DNA of 64,000 bases from Cryobacterium luteum (GTDB taxonomy: Bacteria; Actinomycetota; Actinomycetes; Actinomycetales; Microbacteriaceae): assembly GCF_900110125.1 (NCBI RefSeq), contig NZ_FOCN01000002.1, positions 62,001 through 126,000 of the forward strand. The letters are read 5' to 3'. A program made the translations under genes and the position numbers. Below are positions 8,419 through 18,265 of this stretch, one piece after another. The notes under the pieces were generated by a model. That model was not told where the DNA came from and searched no databases. It saw only the letters and a program-made list of their open reading frames with translations. The stretch's first letter is position 1. Every line of letters begins with the position of its first letter.

Positions 8419-10944
8419 ATGTTTGAGAGATTTACCGACCGAGCTCGTCGCGTCGTCGTTTTGGCCCAGGAAGAGGCCAAGATGCTCAACCACAACTACA
8501 TCGGGACCGAGCACATTCTGCTCGGACTGATTCACGAGGGTGAAGGCGTCGCCGCGAAGGCTCTGGAGAGCCTCGGCATCTCGCTCGACGCCGTGCGCGA
8601 GCAGGTTCAGGACATCATCGGCCAGGGGCAGCAGCAGCCCACCGGCCACATTCCCTTCACGCCGCGTGCAAAGAAGGTCCTCGAGTTGAGCCTGCGCGAA
8701 GCGCTGCAGCTCGGCCATAACTACATCGGTACCGAACACATTCTGCTCGGCCTCATCCGCGAGGGCGAGGGCGTCGCCGCCCAGGTTCTCGTGAAGCTCG
8801 GCGCCGACCTCAACCGTGTGCGCCAGCAGGTCATTCAGCTCCTCTCCGGTTACCAGGGCAAGGAGCAGGTGGCGGTCGGCGCCAACGAGCAGGCAGCCAA
8901 CACGGCTGGCAGCCAGGTGCTCGACCAGTTCGGTCGTAACCTCACCCAGATGGCCCGCGACAATAAACTCGATCCGGTGATCGGGCGCGAGAAAGAAATC
9001 GAGCGGGTCATGCAGATCCTCTCGCGTCGCACCAAGAACAACCCGGTGCTGATCGGTGAGCCCGGCGTCGGCAAGACCGCCGTCGTGGAGGGCCTGGCCC
9101 AGGCCATCGTCAAGGGCGATGTGCCCGAGACGCTGAAAGACAAGCAGCTCTACTCGCTCGACCTCGGCTCGCTCATCGCCGGTAGCCGCTACCGCGGTGA
9201 CTTCGAAGAGCGCCTGAAGAAGGTCACCAAGGAGATCCGCACCCGCGGCGACATCATCGTCTTTATCGACGAGATCCACACCCTGGTGGGTGCCGGAGCC
9301 GCCGAGGGCGCGATCGACGCCGCATCCATTCTGAAGCCGCTGCTCGCCCGCGGTGAGCTGCAGACCATCGGTGCGACCACCCTCGACGAGTACCGCAAGC
9401 ACTTCGAGAAGGATGCCGCGCTCGAGCGCCGCTTCCAGCCGATCCAGGTGAACGAGCCGTCGCTGCCGCACACCATCAACATCCTCAAGGGTCTGCGCGA
9501 CCGTTACGAAGCGCACCACAAGGTGTCGATCACCGACGGTGCCCTCGTGGCCGCGGCGAACCTCGCCGACCGGTACGTCTCCGACCGGTTCCTGCCCGAT
9601 AAGGCCATCGACCTGATCGATGAGGCCGGCGCCCGCCTGCGCCTGTCGATCCTCTCGAGCCCGCCCGAGCTGCGCGAATTCGACGAGAAAATCGCCGTGG
9701 TGCGTGCCGCCAAGGAACTCGCCATCGAAGAACAGGACTTCGAGAAAGCCGCCGGCCTGCGTGACGAGGAGAAGAACCTCCTCGGCGAGCGCCTGCGCCT
9801 CGAGAAGAAGTGGAAGTCGGGCGACGTCAAGACCACCGCGGTCGTCGACGAGGGCCTGATTGCTGAAGTCCTCGCCCAGGCCACCGGCATCCCGGTGTTC
9901 AAGCTCACCGAGGAAGAGTCCTCGCGGCTCGTCTTCATGGAGAAGGCACTGCACCAGCGCGTCATCGGCCAGGAAGAGGCCATCTCGGCACTCGCCAAGA
10001 CCATCCGTCGCACCCGTGCCGGCCTGAAGGACCCGAAGCGTCCCTCCGGTTCGTTCGTCTTCGCCGGTCCCACCGGCGTCGGCAAGACGGAGCTGGCCAA
10101 GGCGCTCGCCGAGTTCCTGTTCGACGACGAAGCTGCAATGATCTCGCTTGACATGAGTGAGTACGGCGAGAAGCACACCGTATCGCGCCTGTTCGGTGCG
10201 CCTCCCGGATTCGTCGGCTTCGAAGAGGGCGGCCAGCTCACCGAGAAGGTACGGCGCAAGCCGTTCTCCGTGGTGCTGTTCGATGAGATCGAGAAGGCCC
10301 ACCCCGATATCTTCAACTCCCTGCTCCAGATTCTGGAAGAGGGCCGGTTGACGGATGGTCAGGGTCGCGTCGTCGACTTCAAGAACACCGTCATCATCAT
10401 GACCACCAACCTCGGCACCAAGGACATCTCGGGTGGACCGGTCGGCTTCCAGCTGGAAGGCGACAGCACCACCGGGTACGAGCGCATGGCCGGCAAGGTG
10501 AAGGACGAGCTGAAGAAGCACTTCAAGCCCGAGTTCCTCAACCGCGTGGACGAGATCATCGTGTTCCCGCAGCTGACCAAGCCCGAGTTGCTGCAGATCG
10601 TCGACCTCTTCATCAAGCGTCTCGGTGTGCGCCTGCTCGACCGGGACATGACCGTCGAGGTCACCCTTCCGGCGAAGGAACACCTGATCGAGGTCGGATT
10701 CGACCCGACGCTCGGTGCTCGCCCGCTGCGCCGCGCCATCCAGCGCGAGGTGGAAGACCGCCTGTCGGAGAAGATCCTGCAGGGCGAGCTGAACGCCGGT
10801 GACCACGTGCACGTGGATTACATCGACGGTGCCTACGTCTTCACCACCACGACCCGAGTTGACCCGGTCGGCGTCGGAGTGAACACGGCTGCTGCTATCG
10901 GAACCGGACCGGCAACTCCCGACCTGGCGATCACGAGCGACTAG
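8419..10944 (+). CDS. clpC: AAA+ unfoldase ClpC, regulatory ATPase of the Clp protease
   Basis: Unfolds proteins and feeds them to ClpP1P2. 841 residues from ATG at 8419 with AGGGAG eight bases upstream. Two Clp_N repeats lie at about 1-145 (each with [12 protein letters not shown]), then AAA domain 1 with Walker A GEPGVGKT (~213). A UVR motif near 440 ([15 protein letters not shown]) marks ClpC rather than ClpA/ClpB. AAA domain 2 has Walker A GPTGVGKT (~550). GPVGF (~680) fits the ClpP-docking loop. Monocistronic, bounded by a strong terminator. Confidence 0.97.
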   Translation: MFERFTDRARRVVVLAQEEAKMLNHNYIGTEHILLGLIHEGEGVAAKALESLGISLDAVREQVQDIIGQGQQQPTGHIPFTPRAKKVLELSLREALQLGHNYIGTEHILLGLIREGEGVAAQVLVKLGADLNRVRQQVIQLLSGYQGKEQVAVGANEQAANTAGSQVLDQFGRNLTQMARDNKLDPVIGREKEIERVMQILSRRTKNNPVLIGEPGVGKTAVVEGLAQAIVKGDVPETLKDKQLYSLDLGSLIAGSRYRGDFEERLKKVTKEIRTRGDIIVFIDEIHTLVGAGAAEGAIDAASILKPLLARGELQTIGATTLDEYRKHFEKDAALERRFQPIQVNEPSLPHTINILKGLRDRYEAHHKVSITDGALVAAANLADRYVSDRFLPDKAIDLIDEAGARLRLSILSSPPELREFDEKIAVVRAAKELAIEEQDFEKAAGLRDEEKNLLGERLRLEKKWKSGDVKTTAVVDEGLIAEVLAQATGIPVFKLTEEESSRLVFMEKALHQRVIGQEEAISALAKTIRRTRAGLKDPKRPSGSFVFAGPTGVGKTELAKALAEFLFDDEAAMISLDMSEYGEKHTVSRLFGAPPGFVGFEEGGQLTEKVRRKPFSVVLFDEIEKAHPDIFNSLLQILEEGRLTDGQGRVVDFKNTVIIMTTNLGTKDISGGPVGFQLEGDSTTGYERMAGKVKDELKKHFKPEFLNRVDEIIVFPQLTKPELLQIVDLFIKRLGVRLLDRDMTVEVTLPAKEHLIEVGFDPTLGARPLRRAIQREVEDRLSEKILQGELNAGDHVHVDYIDGAYVFTTTTRVDPVGVGVNTAAAIGTGPATPDLAITSD

Positions 10945-10955
10945 CAGTTCTCCAG

Positions 10956-10987
10956 GGCCCGGCAGATTCGTCTGCCGGGCCTTTTTC
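10956..10987 (+). terminator. Intrinsic terminator of clpC
   Basis: An 11-bp stem (GGCCCGGCAGA and its complement) closes a TTCG tetraloop and is followed by CTTTTTCT. It lies 11 bases after the clpC stop: a textbook factor-independent terminator. Confidence 0.92.
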
Positions 10988-11010
10988 TGTGCCCAAAGGC
11001 GGCGTTGGGT

Positions 11011-11105
11011 GCGCATGACTCCTGCAGATTCTGACGAGTCCAGGCAAGTTACGCGTCGTTCCGGGGGGTGTTCGATCGGGGTGACCCGAATTGCAGGAGT
11101 TATAG
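11011..11105. repeat. Palindromic intergenic element, family A copy 1
   Basis: The element starts GCGCATGACTCCTGCAGAT and ends with GAATTGCAGGAGTTAT, giving inverted ends of about 13 bases. A second copy with the same ends and nearly equal length lies at 61242-61339. The inner ~60 bases are only partly alike. The element fills most of the 285-base gap between the clpC terminator and argA; I see no gene in that gap. Confidence 0.7.
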
Positions 11106-11272
11106 GCGGGGGGAGAGGTCGGGAGAGCCGGCATCCGCTCTGGCTGGGTCGAAAATGTGGGGCGAATTCAGGAGGAACGGGGCGGGCGGGGGTCTGCGGC
11201 TGCGGAATCACGCGGACCGATCCCTAGACTGGTGGTTTGATCCTGAATTATGCGCGAAAGGGGCCGATTGGC

Positions 11273-11815
11273 GTGACTGAACTGCAGCAGACCGCACCGG
11301 AACAACCCGAACTGGAATATTCGGTGCGCCGCGCGCGCACGAGCGACGTGCCCGGCATTCAAGCGCTCGTCGAGCCGCTCGTGCAGCAGCGCATTCTGCT
11401 CGGCAAAGACCGCGTGGTGTTCTACGAGGCGGTGCAGGAATTTCGGGTGGCCGTTGACGCATCCGGCACGCTGATCGGCTGCGGCGCCCTGCACGTCATG
11501 TGGGAAGACCTCGGCGAGGTTCGCACTCTCGCCGTCGACGCCGAGTGGCTCGGCCGCGGCGTCGGCTACACCATGATGCAACGCCTCGAAGCGGATGCCC
11601 GCGACCTCGGCCTCAGTCGACTGTTCTGCCTCACCTTCGAGGTGGGGTTCTTCACGCGGAACGGGTTCAGTGATATGGGGACCGAAACCGTCGATCCGGC
11701 CATCTACGCGGAGCTCGTGCGGTCACCCGATGAGGGTGTCGCCGAATTCCTCGACCTGGCCCGCGTCAAGCCGAACACACTCGGCAACACCCGCATGGTG
11801 AAGCGCCTGAGCTGA
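11273..11815 (+). CDS. argA: Amino-acid N-acetyltransferase (short N-acetylglutamate synthase)
   Basis: Acetylates glutamate as the first step of arginine synthesis. 180 residues from GTG at 11273; the frame runs to a TTG at 11237, but the family starts shortly before VRRARTSDVPGI. A single GNAT domain is seen: YEAVQEFRVA, IGCGALHVMWEDLGEVRTLAV, the acetyl-CoA loop LGRGVGYTMM, LTFEVGFFTRNGF and the terminal VAEFLDLARVKPNTLGNTRM. These closely follow Mycobacterium tuberculosis Rv2747, the short stand-alone synthase. No other arg genes are nearby. Confidence 0.85.
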   Translation: MTELQQTAPEQPELEYSVRRARTSDVPGIQALVEPLVQQRILLGKDRVVFYEAVQEFRVAVDASGTLIGCGALHVMWEDLGEVRTLAVDAEWLGRGVGYTMMQRLEADARDLGLSRLFCLTFEVGFFTRNGFSDMGTETVDPAIYAELVRSPDEGVAEFLDLARVKPNTLGNTRMVKRLS

Positions 11816-12012
11816 CCGATTTGGAGCGGATCGGCCGAATCACTGCTTCGAGGCGTGCTCATATGAGCAAAATAGACGGAGTTTACCCCCCGGACATGGG
11901 CCGTCGCTAAGCTGCGAACTATTGCACCTGCCACAGGTGGGCCGGGGGAATTTTCGACAGCACGACTCCCCGGGGTAATGAGACACGCATCGTTCTATGA
12001 ATGAGGAGATCC

Positions 12013-15000
12013 ATGTCATCCGCTGTTCGCCGCCGCTCCCAGCTTGTTTTCGCCACACTTCTCGGGGTGAGCCTTGCGGCCGCTCCGCTGATTGCCGTAC
12101 CGGCCAGCGCCAACATCGCCGGCACCGGAGTCGTCATCAACGAGGCCTACCTCCATGGTGGAAGCTCCGGCGCGACCTACCTGAACAAGTTCGTCGAGCT
12201 CCACAACCCGACCGACGCTGAGGTGACGCTCGACGGCACCTCCATTCAGTACCGCTCCTCGGGGGGCACCGCCAACCCGACCGGGGTCGTCGCCCTGACC
12301 GGCACGATCGCTCCTGGCGGGTACTACCTCGTGCAGGGCAGTTCGAATGCGGCAAACGGCGCTGCGCTGCCGACACCGGATGCCTCGTTCGGCACCTCCT
12401 TCGCCGCCGGTTCCGGAACGATCTTCTTCGCCAACCAGTCCACGGCGCTCACCGCTCCCGCCACCGGCTCGCTTACCGGGCGAGCCGAGATTCTCGACCT
12501 CATCGGCTACGGGAGTTCGAACACCTTTGAGGGAACAGCCGCCGCCCCGGCATCCGTCACCAGCTCGGTCAATCGCACCGGCTCGCTCGACACCGATGTG
12601 AACGCGGCCGACTTCAGCACCGCCGCCCCGACGCCCACGAACACAGCAGGGGATACCGGCGCCCCGATTGAGCCTGAGCCCGACCCCGACCCGACCCCGG
12701 TGCCCGATGACCTGACCGCGATCAACGCGATCCAGGGCACGAGCGACATCAGCCCCCTCGCCGGAACCGTCGTCAAGACCTCCGGTATCGTCACGGCCGC
12801 CTACCCGACCGGCGGTTTCGAGGGGTTCTACCTGCAGACCGCCGCAACCGGCGGCGATCTGGACTTCGCCAGCCACACCGCCTCCCACGGTGTCTTCGCC
12901 TACTCGAGCACGGCGACCGCCGACGTGCAGATCGGTGACCACGTGCAGGTCGTCGGCACCGTCGTGGAATTCTTCGGCATGACCGAGGTCGCCTTCGGAA
13001 CCGCCGCCGACGTCACTCAGCTCTCCGCCGCCGACGTGGTCGCCCCGACTCCGGTCGCGGTGGCGCTGCCGACCAGCAGAGACCAGCGCGAAACCCTCGA
13101 GGGTATGCTGCTGGCTCCGCAGGGCGACTTCACCGTCACCAACAATTACACGACCAACCAGTACGCCGAGATCGGCCTTGCCGCCGGAACGACGCCGTTG
13201 GTGAACCCGAGCGTCACCGCCCTGCCCGGCTCCGCCGAATACCAGACTGCTCTCGCCGACAACGCCGGCCGCGCGGTCACCCTCGATGACGGGGCCACGA
13301 CCAACTACCTCGCCGCCGCCAACCAGGGCAGCCCGGTACCGTACCTGTCGACTACCGCACCGGTGCGGATCGGTGCCGCGGTGTCGTTCTCGTCACCTGT
13401 CGTCTTCGACTTTCGCAACGACGCCTGGAAGTTCCAGCCGACCACGGCACTGGTCGCGAGCAACGCAGCGACGGTGCAGCCGGCGACGTTCGCCGACACC
13501 CGCACGAGCGCACCGGAGAACGTGGGTGGAAACATCCGTTTGGCAAGTTTCAACGTTCTGAACTACTTCTCCACCACCGGTGACTCGCTTGATGGCTGCC
13601 GCTATTACTCTGACCGCGCCGGGGTACCGACCACGGTGAGCAGCGGATGCGACGCCCGCGGCGCCGCCACCCAGCTCAGTTTCGAACGCCAGCAGGCCAA
13701 GATCGTCTCGGCGATCAACGCCCTCGATGCCGACGTCGTGTCGCTCGAAGAGATTGAAAATTCCGCCGCATTCGGCAAAGACCGCGATGACGCCCTCGCC
13801 AACCTGACTGCCGCGCTCAACGCAGCGGCGGGCAGTGACGTGTGGGCCTTCGTGGCCTCTCCCGCGGCGCTTCCGGCCAGTGAAGATGTCATTCGCACCG
13901 CGTTCATCTACAAGCCGACCGCCGTGGAAACAGTGGGCGAATCGGTGATTCTCACCGAATCAGTCGCGTTCAACGGTCGCGCGCGCGAGCCGCTCGCGCA
14001 GGCGTTCCAACTCGTCGGCGACGACGCCAGCAGCTTTCTGGTCATCGTGAACCACTTTAAGTCCAAAGGCTCCGGCACCGGGGACGACGCCGACCAGGGA
14101 GACGGACAGGGCGCCTCCAACCCCACCCGCGTCGAGCAGGCCACAGCTCTCGTGGCCTTCGCCGATCAGGTCAAGGCCGACTCCGGAATCGACCGGGTCT
14201 TTCTCACCGGTGATTTCAACGCTTACGACCTCGAGGATCCGATCCAGGTGTTGCTCGAGGCCGGCTACATCAACCAGGGCAGCAAGAGTGGCGAGTACAC
14301 CTACGCTTTCGGCGGCACGGTCGGCTCTCTCGACCACGTCTTCGCTTCGCCCGAAGCGGATGCCACGGTGAACGCCGTCGACGTGTGGAACATCAACTCG
14401 GTGGAATCGGTGGCCCTCGAGTACAGCCGGTACAACAACAATGTGACCGACTTCTACGTCGCCGACGCCTACCGTTCCTCTGACCACGACCCGGTCGTGC
14501 TGGGTCTGAACCTCGCGGCGCCGACCGCGATCGAACTCAACCTGCTCAACATCAACGATTTCCACGGGCGCATCGACGCGAACACCGTCAAGTTCGCCGC
14601 CACCGTTGAGCAACTTCGAGCCGAGTACGGTGACGCGAATTCGCTGTTCCTCTCGGACGGCGACAATATCGGCGCCTCATTGTTCGCTTCAGCGTCGCAG
14701 AATGACCAACCCACCATTGAGGTGCTCAACGCCCTCGACCTGGCAGCATCGGGTGTGGGCAACCATGAATTCGACCAGGGCTTCAGCGACCTCGAGAGCC
14801 GGGTGGCCGACGCGGCCGATTTTGACTACCTGGGAGCGAATGTCTATCAGGCCGGCACCGAGACCCCGGCGATGCAGGAATACGCCCTGCTCGACGTGGC
14901 GGGAATCACCGTGGGGGTGATCGGCGCGGTCACCGAAGAGACCCCCGCGCTCGTCTCGCCCAACGGAATCGCGACCCTGAGCTTCGGCGACCCGGTCGCG

Positions 15001-16743
15001 GCCGTCAACCGCGTGGCCGCCCAGCTCAGCGACGGTGACCCGACCAACGGCGAAGCGGATGTGCTCATCGCCGAATACCACGAGGGTGCCGGCGCGGGAA
15101 TCCCCGATGGAGCAACCCTCGAGCAGGAACTTGCTGCCGGCGGAGCTTTCGCGAACATCGTGAATGACACCGCGGCCGCAGTCGACGCTATCTTCACCGG
15201 GCACACGCACAAGCAGTACGCATGGAATGCACAGGTTCCCGGCGCGGCCGACGGTGTGACCCGACCCGTGCTGCAGACCGGCAACTACGGGGAGAACGTC
15301 GGCCAGGTCGTGCTGAGCTACGACGTGGCCTCCGGTGACACCACCACGGTGACCAACCGCAACGTGGCCCGCTCCACCGCAGCCGATGCCGACCTTGTGG
15401 CCGCCTACCCGCGAGTCGCCGAGGTTCAGGCCATCACCAACGCTGCGCTGGCCGAGGCCGCGATCCAGGGCAACGTGCCGGTGGGGTCGGTCATCGCTGA
15501 CATCACCCGGGCCTGCCTCGGCGGAGTCGCCCCGTGCGCTGAAGATCGCATGGCTCCCTCGACCATGGGCGCCCTCGTCGCGAACTCCCTGCGCGCCTCC
15601 CTGGCCGACCCCACCATCGGCGGTGCCGAGATCGGCATCGTCAACCCGGGAGGGATGCGCGCCGACCTGTCGCACGCTCCCGACGGCGTCGTGACCTACG
15701 CCGAAGCGAACGCGGTGCTCCCGTTCCTGAACAACCTGTGGACGACGAGCCTGACCGGCGCGCAGTTCAAGACGGTGCTCGAACAGCAGTGGCAGACCAA
15801 CGCCGACGGCACCATTCCGAGCCGTCCGTTCCTGCAGCTCGGCCTCAGCGACAACGTGAATTACACGTTCGATGCGAGTCGTGCTGCGGGGGACCGCGTG
15901 ACCGGCATCTGGATCGACGGCGCCCCGATCGACCCGGCCCAGGCCTACCGCATCGGTTCGTTCAACTTTCTGCTCACCGGAGGTGACAACTTTCGTGAGT
16001 TCAAGAATGGAACGGACACCCGCGACTCCGGTCTCGTCGACCGCGACGCCTGGATCTCCTACATCGAGGCGAACAGCCCGCTGACGCCGTCGTTCGCAGC
16101 CAACCAGGCCTCGATCACCGGGGCTCCTACAGCCGCAGTCGATCCGGGTGACACCGTCACCCTCACGGTCGGCAGCCTCAACCTCACCTCACTCGGCGCG
16201 CCAAAAAACACGCAACTCGCGCTCCGCTGGTCGGGGACCGACGTGGGGACGGCATCCGTTGATTCGACGGGTACGGCTGCCGTCACCGTGACGGTGCCAG
16301 CCGACGCGGCGGAGAACAGCATTCTCGAGATGACCGCGGTTGAATCGGGCACGGTCGTGCGCGTCGCCGTCACGGTAGCCGTGAGCGCCGAGCCGGGCAA
16401 TGCGCCCACGGCAGCCCCTTCGAAAGAGCTCACCCAGAAGCTTCGTAATGCGATCGACACGGACGAAAACTCATATCGGGCCGGTGACGCCGCGGTGGTC
16501 GAGGTCGGGGTAAAGCGCGCCGGGGAGTACGTGTCGGTGTGGGCTTACTCCAAGAAGAAGGCTGCCAACCTCGGCGGCTGGTTGCTCGTGAGCGCCGAGG
16601 GCACCGTGACGGTCACGCTCCCGGACAATCTCACACACGGCAAGTACAGCGTGTCCGTGCAGAACGTCGACGGTGATGTGATCGGCTGGACGGACGTCAA
16701 GGTCGACAAGGCCAAGAAGGCGCCGAAGCCAGGGCGCGGCTAG
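12013..16743 (+). CDS. Secreted multidomain nuclease / 5'-nucleotidase (ExeM/NucH-like plus UshA-like)
   Basis: 1576 residues from ATG at 12013, with GAGGAG upstream; the ATG at 12001 is too close to it. A Sec signal peptide (basic RRRSQ, hydrophobic core, cleavage near ASANI) opens the protein. Then follow a lamin-tail-like beta domain (~35-180), an ExeM-type beta region, and an endonuclease/exonuclease/phosphatase domain (~506-835: IRLASFNVLNYF, VSLEEIEN, NHFKSKG, LTGDFNAY, SSDHDPVV). Next is a metallophosphatase (~838-1110: NINDFHGRID, SDGDNIG, GNHEFDQG) and a 5'-nucleotidase C domain (to ~1360). The C-terminus is an Ig-like tail without an LPXTG anchor. It likely degrades extracellular DNA and releases phosphate and nucleosides. 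Confidence 0.88.
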   Translation: MSSAVRRRSQLVFATLLGVSLAAAPLIAVPASANIAGTGVVINEAYLHGGSSGATYLNKFVELHNPTDAEVTLDGTSIQYRSSGGTANPTGVVALTGTIAPGGYYLVQGSSNAANGAALPTPDASFGTSFAAGSGTIFFANQSTALTAPATGSLTGRAEILDLIGYGSSNTFEGTAAAPASVTSSVNRTGSLDTDVNAADFSTAAPTPTNTAGDTGAPIEPEPDPDPTPVPDDLTAINAIQGTSDISPLAGTVVKTSGIVTAAYPTGGFEGFYLQTAATGGDLDFASHTASHGVFAYSSTATADVQIGDHVQVVGTVVEFFGMTEVAFGTAADVTQLSAADVVAPTPVAVALPTSRDQRETLEGMLLAPQGDFTVTNNYTTNQYAEIGLAAGTTPLVNPSVTALPGSAEYQTALADNAGRAVTLDDGATTNYLAAANQGSPVPYLSTTAPVRIGAAVSFSSPVVFDFRNDAWKFQPTTALVASNAATVQPATFADTRTSAPENVGGNIRLASFNVLNYFSTTGDSLDGCRYYSDRAGVPTTVSSGCDARGAATQLSFERQQAKIVSAINALDADVVSLEEIENSAAFGKDRDDALANLTAALNAAAGSDVWAFVASPAALPASEDVIRTAFIYKPTAVETVGESVILTESVAFNGRAREPLAQAFQLVGDDASSFLVIVNHFKSKGSGTGDDADQGDGQGASNPTRVEQATALVAFADQVKADSGIDRVFLTGDFNAYDLEDPIQVLLEAGYINQGSKSGEYTYAFGGTVGSLDHVFASPEADATVNAVDVWNINSVESVALEYSRYNNNVTDFYVADAYRSSDHDPVVLGLNLAAPTAIELNLLNINDFHGRIDANTVKFAATVEQLRAEYGDANSLFLSDGDNIGASLFASASQNDQPTIEVLNALDLAASGVGNHEFDQGFSDLESRVADAADFDYLGANVYQAGTETPAMQEYALLDVAGITVGVIGAVTEETPALVSPNGIATLSFGDPVAAVNRVAAQLSDGDPTNGEADVLIAEYHEGAGAGIPDGATLEQELAAGGAFANIVNDTAAAVDAIFTGHTHKQYAWNAQVPGAADGVTRPVLQTGNYGENVGQVVLSYDVASGDTTTVTNRNVARSTAADADLVAAYPRVAEVQAITNAALAEAAIQGNVPVGSVIADITRACLGGVAPCAEDRMAPSTMGALVANSLRASLADPTIGGAEIGIVNPGGMRADLSHAPDGVVTYAEANAVLPFLNNLWTTSLTGAQFKTVLEQQWQTNADGTIPSRPFLQLGLSDNVNYTFDASRAAGDRVTGIWIDGAPIDPAQAYRIGSFNFLLTGGDNFREFKNGTDTRDSGLVDRDAWISYIEANSPLTPSFAANQASITGAPTAAVDPGDTVTLTVGSLNLTSLGAPKNTQLALRWSGTDVGTASVDSTGTAAVTVTVPADAAENSILEMTAVESGTVVRVAVTVAVSAEPGNAPTAAPSKELTQKLRNAIDTDENSYRAGDAAVVEVGVKRAGEYVSVWAYSKKKAANLGGWLLVSAEGTVTVTLPDNLTHGKYSVSVQNVDGDVIGWTDVKVDKAKKAPKPGRG

Positions 16744-16875
16744 GCTGCAGTTCAGCTCACCGGCCCGCTCGCAGCTTCCCGGCCGCGGGCGGGCCCCCGC
16801 CATTTTCGACAGCAATTGCTGCCGACACGCACACCATTACCGGCTTCGGGCACCGAACTTCAATAACCTTGGGGC

Positions 16876-17523
16876 ATGTCGACGATCAAGCAACCGGTCG
16901 GCCGCCAGTCCAGCAAGGTGTACCGGCGCCGGCGTTTCGTAGTGGGGCTCGGCCTGCTTGCCGTGCTCGTCATCCTCTTTCTCATCATCGTGCAACCGGG
17001 AGCCAGTAAGGGCGACGCAAACGCCCCGAAGACTCCGGCCGCCGACTCCGCCGAGTCCGCCGCACCGACGGATGCCGCCACCACGATTCCCGAGACGGCC
17101 ACCGCCGTCGACGGTGCCGCCTGCGATCCGTCCGCGGTGCAGGTTGCGGCCATCACCGACGCCACGAGTTACGCGGCCGACGCGCTGCCGCAGCTGTCGC
17201 TGAGCCTGACCAACATCGGAACGACCGACTGTGTGATCAACGCGGGTAACGCCCGGCAGGTGTTCACCGTGATGAGCGGGTCGGACGTCTATTGGACCTC
17301 GACTGACTGCCAGACCAACCCCATTGACGCCCAGGTGACCCTCAAACCCGGGGTCGTGATGCCGCTCGCGACACCGATCACGTGGGATCGCACTCGCTCA
17401 GCCGTTGACACCTGTGAAGCCGAATCACGCACTGCGGTTCCGGCCGGCGGAGCGTCGTATTACCTTCACGTGACGGTGGACGGCATCGAAGCGGCCGACC
17501 CTGCCCTGATGATTCTGAACTAG
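16876..17523 (+). CDS. Membrane-anchored extracytoplasmic protein of unknown function
   Basis: 215 residues from ATG at 16876. A basic N-terminus (RRRRF) and one hydrophobic helix (VVGLGLLAVLVILFLIIV) anchor it. An Ala/Pro/Thr-rich linker follows, then a beta-rich outer domain of ~120 residues holding five cysteines (CDPS, DCVIN, DCQTN, TCEAES), enough for two disulfides. The pattern LSLTNIGTTDCVINAGNARQVFTVMSGSDVYWTSTDC resembles substrate- or wall-associated beta-sandwich domains of actinobacteria. I do not recognise a named family. Single-gene unit, followed by repeat element B. Confidence 0.7.
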   Translation: MSTIKQPVGRQSSKVYRRRRFVVGLGLLAVLVILFLIIVQPGASKGDANAPKTPAADSAESAAPTDAATTIPETATAVDGAACDPSAVQVAAITDATSYAADALPQLSLSLTNIGTTDCVINAGNARQVFTVMSGSDVYWTSTDCQTNPIDAQVTLKPGVVMPLATPITWDRTRSAVDTCEAESRTAVPAGGASYYLHVTVDGIEAADPALMILN

Positions 17524-17548
17524 GGGCCTGGCTGTCGCGCGGATCGGG

Positions 17549-17640
17549 GGCTGATTCAGGAAATCTGGTCGCCGCCGGCGTCGATCCGGCGGACGAGTCT
17601 GGCAGATGCTGCGCCAGGCGGCGAATCTCCTGAATCAGCC
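17549..17640. repeat. Palindromic intergenic element, family B copy 1
   Basis: The ends GGCTGATTCAGGA and TCCTGAATCAGCC are exact complements, and inside is a second GC-rich hairpin near 17568-17590. Copy 2 at 57477-57570 has the same ends (GGCTAATTCAGGA, TCCTGAATTCGCC) and almost the same length but a different centre. Neither copy has coding potential. Confidence 0.75.
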
Positions 17641-17750
17641 ACCGGGGTGGCGGGTCACACCCGCCGGGCGAGCCGTGCCGCGGCATCCGTTCGCTCGTGG
17701 CATGCGCTGCCGGCTGGGTCTCAAGCCGCATGGCCTGATTGAATGTAGGG

Positions 17751-18158
17751 GTGACTGATACGACTGCCAACACCCGTTCCGAGGCTCTGGCCTCCGCCCT
17801 GGCGGCGCAGGACGTGGTCGCCGTCGCCTATGCGCTGCGCAACGACTACATGATCGTGCCGCAGCTCGTCGTGAACGGCGAGGCGGCGCAGGTGCGCGTG
17901 TTCGGCCGTGAAGGCTCCGACAAGCGGATGCTGCTGCTCTTCTCTGCGGCGGAGAACTATGTGCGTGTGGTGCCCGACGACATTAACCCGCAGGTCATGG
18001 TCTGCGACGGCCAGTGGCTGCGGGAATTTATCACGGTGCACGCCTCGACGCTGGAGATGGTCTTTTTCGACATCGCCGGACCGAATGTGATGCAAGCCGC
18101 TCCGGCCGACCTGCTGAAGGCATTGAGCCCGGAACTCGGCCAGGGCGACGCTGAATAA
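17751..18158 (+). CDS. SseB-like protein, function unknown
   Basis: 135 residues. GTG at 17751 with GTAGGGG just upstream is preferred over TTG at 17739. There is no signal peptide or membrane helix. The alternating beta/alpha pattern (YMIVPQLVVNGEAAQVRVFGREG, KRMLLLFSAAENYVRVVPD, LEMVFFDIAGPNVMQAAPADLLKAL) recalls the SseB N-terminal fold. Convergent with radA. The family assignment is tentative. Confidence 0.6.
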   Translation: MTDTTANTRSEALASALAAQDVVAVAYALRNDYMIVPQLVVNGEAAQVRVFGREGSDKRMLLLFSAAENYVRVVPDDINPQVMVCDGQWLREFITVHASTLEMVFFDIAGPNVMQAAPADLLKALSPELGQGDAE

Positions 18159-18265
18159 CGGCCCGCGCCTATCCCGCATGGTGAGCGCGCGACTCTGTCG
18201 TGCGCGTCGCACCTGTTGCGGCTGACCGACCCTCAGTGGCGCTGTCGTAGTTCAGTGGCGGTGTC

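Noticed and set aside
8368..11211. Open frame of more than 900 codons antisense to clpC.
   Set aside because: The codon bias of a GC-rich gene leaves the opposite frame free of stops; the translation has no recognisable domains and clpC is certain.
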